64,000 nt of DNA from contig CM046354.1 in NCBI GenBank assembly GCA_025403435.1, forward strand, positions 36,049,533 through 36,113,532, given 5' to 3'. Below the pieces are notes generated by a model. It was not told the origin of the DNA. It searched no databases and saw only the letters and a list, made by a program, of their open reading frames with translations. Both the position numbers and the translations under genes were made by a program. Below, in pieces: positions 34,490-45,201 of this stretch (its first letter is position 1; the number at the start of each line of letters is the position of its first letter). This DNA is from Artocarpus heterophyllus. Taxonomy: Eukaryota > Streptophyta > Magnoliopsida > Rosales > Moraceae.

Positions 34490-34715
34490 ACATACTTTAT
34501 ATACACACTGGGTATGTAGCATAATGTACTCATAGGTACTTAACATAAAATATACACACTGGTATATATTAATATACGCACAGGTATATAGCATAATGTA
34601 CTCACAGGTACTTAACATAAAATATACACACTGGTATGCATTAATATACGCACAGGTATATAGCATAATGTACTCACAGATACTTAACATAAAATATACA
34701 CACTGGTACAGATCA
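34490..34715. repeat. 72-bp minisatellite, about three units
   Basis: The anchor word GCATAATGTACT starts at 34519, 34591 and 34663, giving an exact 72-bp period. Units differ at a few bases. As 72 is a multiple of three, the frame stays open on the minus strand, which produces a spurious repetitive peptide. Confidence 0.9.
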
Positions 34716-36949
34716 TCATATACACTTAGGTATATGTCATTATATACTCTCAGATATATATATATTTTCCATATACTCACAAGTATACTCTTTCATTTTT
34801 ATAAATACTTATGTCATTGCGTACATACAAGTATACACCTTGATATACACACAGGTATACATATACGCATTTTGCACTCTAAGCCTATAATTTCATACTA
34901 TAGGTGGGATGGGTACTTACTTGATGCGAATGTCGGGCAACTTAATCTCAATTTCCCTTCTCCTAGACTCCTAGGATCCTGTTGGCCAATTACAAAGCCA
35001 TTAGCCAAATTCCACTATGTTTCGATACAAAACATCTGTTAGTTAATAAATTGAGTTGCATTACTATATACAACTCTAAAAACCAGTGGTTTTTCTTATT
35101 TCTATCTAACTCTACCCTATCGTTTCTAACGAAGGGCGGGAACCTTTCTAGTCGTTTTCTTATTCCATTGGAAACATTTCAAAGCGGTTCCGACTATTTG
35201 GGCAAAAATGACAATTTTGCCCTCTATGGGTCCACTAACCTACCCGAGCTAGATTTCGTTATTCTTATGAAAATAACCACATACTAATTTTAAAATAACA
35301 CCCTAGTGGGTCAAATCTCTTTATTTCTCAATTATGCCCTATTTTCATAAAACTTTGCGGTTTAGTCCCTGAACTGAAAATTTTGATGATTTTGCCCTTG
35401 GGATTAAAATTTACTTCTTTGCATCAAAATTTCCTATTTTTCTCAAGGATCATTTTTGCTCAGAGTACCATATTCAAAATCCTTTGAAAAATGACATTTT
35501 TGTCCTTTTTAAAATTTTTCACAATTTTCACAAATTCTTTGAAAAATCAGAATCTCACAAATGATTCAGTTTTTTAACGAACCGTCTGCGGTGCCTAATA
35601 GTTTCGTCGAGATCTACAACTTTTGTTTTTTAACTTTTCCAAAAATCTCACTGTACAGGGGTGTTTTTGGCCATTTTTCAATTCTGCCGGGAGAAATCTT
35701 TTCATCTCAATTTAGTCCCTATAGCATTTTTACAAAAATTCGTTTCAAAATTGCAATTCTACCCCTGCAGAAACCATTCCATGCCTTAATCAAAACATTC
35801 TCATGCTCAAACATCACTTTTGCAAAGTCAAACATCAAAATTACAAAAATAATACTTTTTCCAAAAATTACCAATTTGCACTATAAACCAACATTTCACA
35901 ACTTAAACTTACCATTCATCACATATACATACAATTCCATCAAATACATGCTCAAGAACCCACATGGGTTTGAAAGAATGGAAATCAAAATGAAATCCAT
36001 AAAATTTCAAAACTTTAAAACTTAAAACTTACCAAAATAACACCCTTTTGGTTTCAAGCCTTTAAAATCCCTTTGAACTCCCTCCTAAGCTTCCTTTCCA
36101 TACAAAAATACCATGGATTAATTTCTCTCTTCAACCCATGAAAAATCCCTTGAAAACTCATTAAAAAGTTTAGGATTTCACCTTAAAACTTATGAAAAAT
36201 CCTTGTACTTGCTTGTAAAACTTATTGGGGTTATTTTTGCAAAGTTTGGGGGCTGAGAAAATTTTTTTAGAAGTCTCACAATGGCTGCCGGAACTTGGAG
36301 AAGAAGAAAGGAAATTAAATTTTGTGATAACCATGCATTAAATGCTTCCTTATCACATTTGGTGACTCATGGTAACCCATGAGTATACCACTAGGTGTCA
36401 CAAGGTGATTGGGTCACTTTTCTAGAATGTGGCCCAATAGAAAACCAAGGAGTGTCCACTTTATGGAATTAAAAATTTATAATGTGTAATTTTTTATCAC
36501 ACAGTATTTTTCCTATACTGCCGTAGTCATTTTAGTGTACTTTCTATCCTTAGACTGTATAAAAATATTTGACTTACTTTTCGTTTACTTTTGGAGGCCA
36601 ATCATAACATTTTTCGTATTTGCATTTTCATTTTGCAGTATACTCATACTGCTTTGGCCTCCTTTTTACCCTTGATTGGGTTTGGACAACTTCTATGTCC
36701 TATTTATATTCTAATCACCCGCTTGTCTATATCACAATTTTACAATTAATCATGATATAAAATTCATTTTATGGATATTATTTATAAATTTCTGAGTAAT
36801 TAAACTCATAAAATCTGTATAAGGCAATATCCAACATTCAATCACATTTACCATAAAATTTACAATCAATGCCGTTTATTCCTACTTTATCGTAATTTTT
36901 ACAAAAATTTACATTTTTAAAAGTAAATTCATTAATTAAACCCAATTAA

Positions 36950-37516
36950 ATACTACTATTGAGATGTGGGTGTCACCCTTTGGTACATCAAAAGACACAA
37001 GCCAAGACAACGGGTCCACTATTCATCTCAGGATTAAGATACAACACAAATGATTGTCTAAAGTGAATTAATTTGCCGAGATAGAATTATTAATCGAAAT
37101 CAATTCACTTTATGTCATGATCCAACACATCGTCACCTATGACAACGTGCCAATGTTTCTATTCACGGAGTCCGCCTCCAATGGTCAAGACAAACCATCT
37201 CCCAAAAGGGATATAGACAGCATAACAATCTTTGTATGAATAAAGCACCCAACTTTATTCCCTCGATTGCGGATCGTATGATTTAGACCATCACCTTAAG
37301 AATCGTGTTTTTCGCATAATCCGTCCATCATATGCCCAATTCTTAAGGTTTAGACCAACAGTCTCAGACTATTGTTTGCTTAACATACATTCAATAAATA
37401 TGAACGTAAAGAGGATAAGATTTGGTATATTAATAATAATAAATAAATTCTTTATTGATAAAAACGTCTCCAAAAATGTATTACATTTTTACTCCTTAGG
37501 GCATACATGTCTAACA
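36950..37516 (-). repeat. Copy C 3' LTR, U3 start part
   Basis: The minus-strand LTR begins TGTTAGACATGTATGCCC at 37516 and reads down to the insertion edge. It includes the AATAAA word and the conserved inverted repeat with 16-bp arms at about 37063-37114. Confidence 0.93.
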
Positions 37517-37526
37517 ATCTCCCACT
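37517..37526 (-). promoter_or_regulatory. Copy C polypurine tract
   Basis: AGTGGGAGAT on the minus strand, directly before the 3' LTR. It is identical to copy B. Confidence 0.85.
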
Positions 37527-37530
37527 TGCA

Positions 37531-39455
37531 CTAAGTAAGTAAATATGACAAATCTTGCATCCCCATAGCTTCCACATGCCTCTCGAAGACTCTCCCAGTA
37601 AGTGTCTTCGTAAATGGATCAGCTAAATTGTCCTCAAACGCGATCTTGCACACCATGAGATGCCCGCCCTCAACGAAGTCCTTTATCACATGATACTTCC
37701 GATTAATATGTTTACTCTTCTTGTGAAATCTTGGTTCCTTAGCATTAGCTATCGCCGCACTGTTATCACAATACAGTGATACCGCCTTATCCATGCCAAG
37801 AAGAACCTCAAGATTCCCAAGGAACTTGCGGAGCCACACTGCTTCTTTCGAAGCATCACTAGCTTCCACATACTCGGCCTCCATCGTTGAGTCCGAAGTG
37901 CAATCTTGCTTCGCACTTCTCCAACTGAAGGCACCGCCGCCAAGAGTAAACACAAACCCTGAAGTCGATTTCCTAGAATCCAGACAGAATTGAAAATCTG
38001 AGTCATTATATCCTAGAGGAGTCAGGTCCTCACCCGAATATACAAGCATATACCCTCGAGTCCTTCTCAGGTACTTGAAAATATGCTTTATCGCAACCAA
38101 GTGGTTCAGTCCTGGATCCGCCTAAAATCGACTTACAATCCTGACCGCATAGCTAATATCCGGTCGTGTGTAAAGCATGGCATGCATGAGACTACCCACT
38201 GCTGAAGCATAAGGCACCTTCTTCATGTATTCTCTTTCTTCATAAGACTTTGGAGAGTCTTTCTTAGAAAGAGTAATTCCAGATCTAGATGGTTGCCCAC
38301 CTTTCTTGGAATCCTGCATTGCAAACCTCCTGAGAATTTTATCTATGTAGCCAACCTGTGACAAAGCTATCATTTTGTTCTTCCTATCCCGAAAGATCTG
38401 GATACCGATAACCAAATTAGCCTCACCCAAGTCCTTCATGTCAAACTGCTTGGTCAACCATAATTTGATCGATAACAACGCCCCAACATCATTGCCAATT
38501 AGCAAAATGTCATCTACATAGAGTAGTAAAAAAACCACATTCCCATCCTTAATGTGTTTATAAACACATGGTTCATCCACATTTTGTGAGAACCCATAAG
38601 TCTTGATCACCTGATCAAATCTTATGTTCCAAGAACGAGAAGCCTGCTTAAGTCCATAAATTGACTTTAGCGGCTTACAAACCTTACCCTCTTGACCCGT
38701 GACCTTGAACCCATCTGGCTATTCCATATAAATGGATTCATCAAGATAGCCATTTAGAAAAGCCGTCTTGACATCCATATGCCAAATCTCGTAGTCGAGA
38801 GCGGCAACTATGGACAAGAGAATCCGGATGGACTTCAGCATGGCTACAGGCGAAAAGGTTTCCTCATAATCGGTTCCTTCCTTTTGCGTATAACCCTTAG
38901 CTACCAGTCTAGCCTTAAAGGTTTCGACCTTTCCATCCACTCATCTTTTTCTCTTGTAGATCCACTTACACCCTATGGGTTTTACCCCTTCGGGAAGATC
39001 CATAAGCTCCCAGACATGATTAGTCTCCATAGACTCCATCTCTACGTTCATGGCCTCTGTCCAGAGTTTTGAATCAACATCCTCCATAGCTTCTGCGTAA
39101 GTATAAGGATCCCTGTCATGTTCATCCGGTTTAGCCAAGAAGACCTCCCCATTGAAAATATACCTTTCAGGTTGACGCCCGATCCTCCCACTACGCCGAA
39201 GCCCCTTAGGTTGTTGTTTAGGTTCGTTTGGTTTTTCTACACTGATCGGAACGGTTTCATTCAGAACCTCCAGAGTGATCGGATCACTCCTTAACTCCTC
39301 AAGCACCACTTTGCTTCGAGGTTTAAAGTCGTCCATATAACTCTCCTCAAGGAAAGTTGCATTAGTTGAAACCACGACTTTATTTTCCTTCGAGTTATAA
39401 AAATAACCCCCTTTAGTCCCTTTTGGATATCCTACAAACACGCAAACTTTCAAAC
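37531..39455 (-). pseudogene. Copy C pol, C-terminal part: reverse transcriptase and RNase H
   Basis: After the integrase C-terminal region (GYPKGTKGGYFYN, near 39430), RT follows with [23 protein letters not shown] and an intact YVDD box at about 38510-38520. RNase H has FTLGGGAFSWRS and MEAEY (about 37870-37935). Nonsense codons interrupt it at 38941-38943, 38719-38721 and 38122-38124; the natural stop is at 37531-37533. The frame is otherwise continuous with the upstream half across the solo LTR. It would copy RNA to DNA and remove the RNA strand. Confidence 0.93.
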
Positions 39456-41486
39456 TGTTGGAAACACGGTGCACAGCAGAATTTTAAAAATTTTTCATCA
39501 GAGTAATTTTCAAAACACAAGTTTGTCATGCTGTATGTATAAATTAGACAGATCTTACTAACCTTTTGTGAAGAACCTCCACAGCCTGTGTACAGAAGTA
39601 ACGTTCCAGAAGAGCCTCAACCAACTGGTCTTCTTTGCTATTCTCTATCCACAACCGGAGTGAGTGTGGGCTCACACGTACAGCTCTTCCACCGGTGACT
39701 CTCCTTCCAACCAATAGAGAGAACCCAAAGCTAGTGTTCGTGATTTGTGAACAAAAGCTCTCAGAGAGTTTTCAGATGCTCACTAGAAGAGTATCACTCT
39801 TAATCTCTCAATTGATCTGAGTAAATCATGAGACTCACTCCCTTTATATAGCTATTGGTCCTGGGGTCAGTCCTTATCAGATTAGGTCTCAAAAACTCGA
39901 AACAGAATCAAGTTCGGATCAATATCTGATAAGATCCACGTGAAAACGTGTAATCTTATCGCTCACTGATCGGCAGGCCGAACATCCTGATCGGCAGGCC
40001 GAACAGGCTCCATCGGCAGGCCGAACTCGTCATTCGGCAGGCCAAACTTTTGAGAAAAAATCTCCGCGAATCTTTTATTTTCCACCCGATATTCTAAAGG
40101 ATAAAGTCTCAGTTTTGATTCAAATAACCCAATAGAGAAGATATCTGATCAAAACAAACTTTATCAAGATAATCTCTAAGAAAATAAATCAATTCACAAT
40201 AATTCTGCAAGTTTATCTTGATCTAATTTATCCAAAATTAAATCAACCGATAAACAGACAAGAATTATCCGATCCTAATAATTCAACAAGTTTATCTTAA
40301 ATTAATTTTATTACAAAATTAATTCGACCGATAAACAGACGTGAATTATTTGATTCTTACAAATTTTAAACCAATCTGATAAATCCGACATAAGTCACCA
40401 ATTATTGAAAAAGCACGCCGTGTCGTTACAGGATTTTGTGAGCTAGCAAAGGGGACCAAAATGGACCTATAAAGTTCAAGCTCATGATAATTATGAAACC
40501 CAATATCCCAGATATACATTTTACAATTATCAACTCCAGCGCTACTCTACTAAAAGCCTGGAGCTGCACTCTCGAACTTTATAGAATTACGAAGCTCTTA
40601 CAGCCAAGTCTCCATGACACATCATAGTGTATCGTATCTCCATATGATAATCCATAATCAGCTTAAGGACAAGTTCTGTCTTACCTTCCTGATTATTTTT
40701 ATCTTACGTTCCATTGTCTCACCATTAGAAAACTTACCATCCAAAGATAGTATAACATTCGGTTACACCTATGTATCCAATGGTTGAGCGCCCTAGTTTT
40801 CCAATTACAGGACAACGCATATAAGAGGATATCATTACTCTTAAAGAGGAGCTATGGATTCCATATCTATGAACAACAAGTCTACGCCATCAAGAGTCAT
40901 GTCTCCAACGTACCGGCATGCATACCACTATTGAGATGTGGGAGTCACCCATTGGCACATCAAAAGACACAAGTCGAGACAACGGGCCCATTATTCATCT
41001 CAGGATTAAGATACATTACAAATGATTGTCTAAAGTGAATCGATTTGCCAGGACAAAATTATTAATCCAAATCAATTCACTTTATGTCCCGATCCAACAC
41101 ATCGTCACCTATGACAACGTGCCAATGTTTCTATTCATGGAGTCCAACTCTGATGGTCAAGACAAACCATCTCCCTAAAGGGATATAGACAACATAACAA
41201 TCTTTACATGAATAAAGCGCCCAACTTTATTCCTTCGATTGCGGATCATATGTTTTAGACCGTCACCTTAAGAATCGTGTCTTCTGCATAATCATCCCAT
41301 CATATGCCCAATTCTTTAAGGTTTAGACCGACAGTCTCAGACTACTGTTTGCTTATCATACATTCAACAAATATGAACGTAAAGAGGACAAGATTTGGTA
41401 TATATAAATGAATAAATTCTTTATTGATAAAAAATGTCACCAAAAACGTATTACATTTTTACTTCTTAGGGCATACATGTCTAACA
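39456..41486 (-). repeat. Copia-family solo LTR 2, inserted in copy C pol
   Basis: A 2,031-bp LTR in the minus orientation, TGTTAGACATGTATGC at its 41486 end. The flanks CAAAC (39451-39455) and CGAAC (41487-41491) are a 5-bp target duplication with one change. Four palindrome units lie at 39969-40047 and the 33-bp inverted repeat at 39928-39960. Removing it with one flank copy restores frame continuity between the two pol halves. Confidence 0.95.
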
Positions 41487-41996
41487 CGAACGTGCTTCCA
41501 ACTTATTCGGATCCTTAAACTGGACATGAGTCAGACTTCCCCACATGCGAATTTGGTTTAAGGATGTCTTCCTTCTTATCCACAACTCGTGAGGAGTTTT
41601 AGGGACCGATTTTGAAGGCACATTGTTCAAAAGATAACATTCTGTTTGTAGTGCATATCCCCAAAAGGATAAAGGTAATGATGAATAACTCATCGTGGAC
41701 CTGACCATGTCCAACAAAGTCCTATTTCTTCTCTCCGCTACACCATTCTGCTGCGGAGCGCCCGGCGCAGTCAAATGGGATAAAATCCCATTCTCTAACA
41801 AGTGTCCCAAGAGCTCATTAGAAAGGTATTTCCCACCTCGATCGGATCGAAGTGCCTTTATGGGTCTACCCAATTGCTTTTCTACTTCAGCCTGAAACTC
41901 CTTGAACTTGTCAAAAGTTTCACTTTTGTGGTGCATTAGGCACACATACCCATATCTTGAGTAATTGTCAATAAAAGTGACGAAGTACTCATACCC
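41487..41996 (-). pseudogene. Copy C integrase core
   Basis: The frame continues from gag-protease after a TGA at 41997-41999. The second catalytic acid lies in [11 protein letters not shown] and the Glu in [12 protein letters not shown], both retained. The first acid is upstream in VHSDVFGP near 42030. The piece ends at the solo LTR after DPNKLEAR. It would join element DNA ends to target DNA with a 5-bp stagger, matching the duplications seen. Confidence 0.93.
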
Positions 41997-43520
41997 TCAT
42001 CGTGCCCGGATGTTCATCGGTCCGAAAACATCACTATGCACAAGTTCTAGAACCCCTTCGGCCCTATTGGCTTTAGATCCATATAGTATTTTGGTTATTT
42101 TACCCTCCAAACAAGATTCACATTGAGGTATAGATTCCACCTTTAAGTGACTTAAAAGTCCATCCCTTACCAACCTTTGAATCCTATTCAGGTTGATGTG
42201 ACCAAGGCACAAATACCAAAGATAAGTCTTATTAGAGTGAGAAGTTTTAAGTCTTTTAGAGTTATTATCATTCATCTCAACATTAAGCAATAAGTCCATC
42301 TTAGGTTTGATAAAATATAGATTATTTTGCATCCATCCAGAACAGATAAAAGATTTGTTTTTATGAATCACCACTTTTTCATTAAAAGATACCACATAGG
42401 AGTCTTTAAATAAACAAGATACAAAAATTAAATTCCTTTTAAATTTAGGAACATAAAAACAATCTTGCAAAAATAAATTCCTATAGTTATCAAAGTAAAG
42501 ATGGACGTCTCCCACTGCTTCCGCTGAGACCAAGGATCCATCGCCCATCCAAAGCGTGAAGTCTTCATGTAGCAGACTTCTCGTTTCTTTGAACCCCTGC
42601 AGAGAAACACAAACATGATTAGTTGCACCGGAATCTATGACCCAAATGTCACTGGATTCCTCAACCAAACAAGTTTCTAAATACAGAAGATCACACCTAC
42701 CTCCTTTGAAAAGGAAGTCCTTGCAATGCTTCTTTATATGCCCGGCTTTACCACAGAAGAAGCACTTAAGCTTCTTTGGGTTCTTCTTCTTCTTCTTCTT
42801 GCTCTCGGTATTAGCAGGAACAGAAGACTTCCCGCTCTTGGCCCGTCGCTTTTTTCCATTCCCAGAGTTAGAATTGGAACCAAAAGCAGCTACCATGTTG
42901 GCCTCACCACCAGCAGGAGACTCCCTGATCAGCAGTTCAAACTCCTGTAACTGTTTCATTAATTTTGTAAAGGTCATATCCCGTCTATTGCTCAAATTAA
43001 ATGTAGCTCTAAACGGAATAAATTCCTTAGACAGAGTCTCAAAGACCATAGTCATCTGAGTTTCAGCATCGATGTCGGCTCCATTGGTTTGAGCCTTAGC
43101 GAGGCAACCCATGACCAACATCATATGCTCCTTTACAGATGTCCCCGGTCTCTGTCTACAGTTTAAGAGTTTCTGAAGAGCCCCTTGCCGCTTTGTTATG
43201 GCCTGGCCTCCAAACATATCCTCAAGATTATCCAAGATCTGCTTTGCAGTCTCATAATCATGATGTTAAGCCTGCAACACATTATTCATGCTGGCCATAA
43301 CATAGCAGCGGGCCTGATCATTAGCATCCTTCTAGCGGTCATACGCTTGGAATTGCTCATTAGATGAGTCTCCCGTAGGCTTGGGAGGACAAGGGGTTGT
43401 CAGTACATATTTCAGTTTCTCAAAGGACAGGACGATATCCAGGTTCCATTTCCAATCATTATAATTCTCTCCAGTTAATAGGTTTTTGTCAAGTATTGAT
43501 GATAAAGTGTTTTTATACAT
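41997..43520 (-). pseudogene. Copy C gag, protease and pre-integrase
   Basis: The ATG at 43520 opens MYKNTLSSILDKN. Nonsense codons occur at 43332-43334 (TAG at a Trp codon) and 43266-43268 (TAA at a Gln codon). A 412-codon uninterrupted frame follows (41997-43235) covering the capsid-like region, a run of lysines and the zinc knuckle CFFCGKAGHIKKHC (about 42746-42787). It continues with the protease box DSGA (42624-42635) and the GAG-pre-integrase HHCC region (CESCLEG). The stretch ends at TGA 41997-41999, where copy B has a CGA arginine codon. Confidence 0.94.
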
Positions 43521-43708
43521 TTTTAATCTACAATAAAGAATCGTATACCAAACATAAGCAAACATATAACAATAATTTAGTAAGATAACACAATCATGTA
43601 AAAAATACAAAGGTGTTTATGTGTCAAAACCTTGAAAATATCACAACCTTACAACGATAATTCCCAACTCAGAATTTAACAAGCTCCTAGGGGAGTCATG
43701 CCAAATTC

Positions 43709-43843
43709 AATCAGGAACACGGATCCCCTCCTGATTAACATATGCCATCCAGGACCCGTATGATCCAGCATATATTAATAATCGTTTCTTTGGCCATTAA
43801 TTTTATTAACAGAGCTCCTAGGGGAGGTTAATAATAAAATTAA
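43709..43843 (-). promoter_or_regulatory. Copy C leader hairpin row before gag
   Basis: The same three inverted repeats as in copy B: 43832-43843 with 43797-43808 (12 bp, CCTAGG and GAGCTC in the loop), 43768-43779 with 43734-43745 (one mismatch), and 43729-43736 with 43709-43716 (8 bp, GGATCC in the loop). Confidence 0.7.
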
Positions 43844-44485
43844 CGTGAATGTATAACCATCGTTTCAATATTTTATCCATGTTTTATAATCACCACCTAG
43901 GGGTGTGCAACCATAAATCATGCTAAAATACCTTATCCTCTCAGAGATCCAATCTGGTACATGATAGAAATCCCTTACTAGGGGTCGGGACCACCATGTT
44001 CTTCCTATGGACTAACGATGGAGGCCTTAGGTTCTCTCTTCGAAAAACTTCTCCCACTCAATCTTTTGAAATCAAGGTTTTATTTTAAAATTATGCATGA
44101 ACAATTTTAATATGAGCGGCACTTCCTATTCTATATGACATGTTATCAATATACATGGCAAATCATATTATAATGCAGACAAGCAAAGCAATCAAGCAAA
44201 GCTACAAGCAAAATAATAATTACCGTAATATTATGGTTCCACCCTAGAGAATAGAAAACTAAGATTACAAGAGAATAATCGAGACATATATCGATTCTTC
44301 ATCCTTGACTCCTCAAGTTGTATCCTTCTTTATGTAATTCCCATCTTTAAGTCTTCAATCCCGTATGAATCAAATACTTCATACTTCCGGTCATATCCAA
44401 ATTTAATGTTTCTTAGAATCATCTCAAAAATAAAATTAAAACTGCATTGCAAAAATTGCACCTTTTCTGGAAAATTTCCAACTCT

Positions 44486-44674
44486 CGGTCGGCAAGTCGA
44501 TCTGGGTGATCGGCCTGCCGACCCATGAAAGTTTGGCCTGCCAAACTAGAAGTTCGGCCTACCGGCAGAGCCACTTGATTTTTGTCCCACTGACGGCCTG
44601 CCGAACTACACGTCCAGCCTGTCGATCTGTGACCATCAGCCTACCGAACTGGAGGGTTCGGCATGCCGACCGAG
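44486..44674 (-). repeat. Palindrome array in copy C leader
   Basis: About eight units of the TCGGCAGGCCGA type, at the same leader position as the copy B array but with different unit sequences and spacing. Confidence 0.82.
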
Positions 44675-45187
44675 CAGAAATCTCCCATTCTAGAAAATAC
44701 GATTTTAATGCAATTTATCAATTTTATTTTCAACAATTCAAAGACATAAAACTAGAGACTCAGGAAATACCTAGGTGGGCCATCATCCATTTTCTAGATC
44801 TGCCTTCTAGATCCGTCTTTTAGATCCGTCTTTTCTGAATAATTATTTAATTACAAAATTCTCACAAATTTAAAATTAAATAACAATTCCTAGACGGAGA
44901 TGATAGTCCGCCATCTAATTACATGAAAAAACCTAGATACACATTCTAACCTCTAAGGAACCATAACCAGCATAAATTAATTAATTAATTAATAACTAAA
45001 TAACAATTTAATCAACCATAATTAATTAATAAACATTCACCAAATAATCCATGACAACATATAATTATATAGAAACCTAGAGTGCCAACTCTCTATAAAA
45101 TTAAATTTAAGCATATGAGAGATTAAGATCACAAAATTTATACATATAACATGATCACAAACTCGAAAACTTATGTAAAAACCTATG

Positions 45188-45199
45188 GCTCTGATACCA
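45188..45199 (-). promoter_or_regulatory. Copy C primer-binding site (tRNA-iMet)
   Basis: TGGTATCAGAGC on the minus strand, two bases from the LTR end, as in copy B. Confidence 0.95.
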
Positions 45200-45201
45200 A
45201 T

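Larger units (their letters stand above)
33202..36949. mobile_element. 3.7-kb insertion in copy C 3' LTR, possibly a solo LTR of another family
   Basis: It begins TGTCATAACCTGCC and replaces about 16-20 bp of the copia LTR. It is non-coding. Its 'tttagtccctgaac' and 'atgccctattttc' type phrases resemble large LTRs of plant gypsy elements, and it carries a hAT element (33781-34398) and a minisatellite. Its right edge does not show a clear CA or TG terminus, so one end may have been lost. The 154-codon open frame at 35561-36025 has no recognisable domain and low-complexity content. Confidence 0.4.

Noticed and set aside
34436..34780. Minus-strand frame with 24-residue Tyr/Cys-rich repeats
   Set aside because: It is the 72-bp minisatellite read in one frame, not a repeat protein.
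35561..36025. 154-codon plus-strand open frame
   Set aside because: Low-complexity Phe/Lys/Ile content in non-coding repeat DNA, no domain, and no neighbouring signal.
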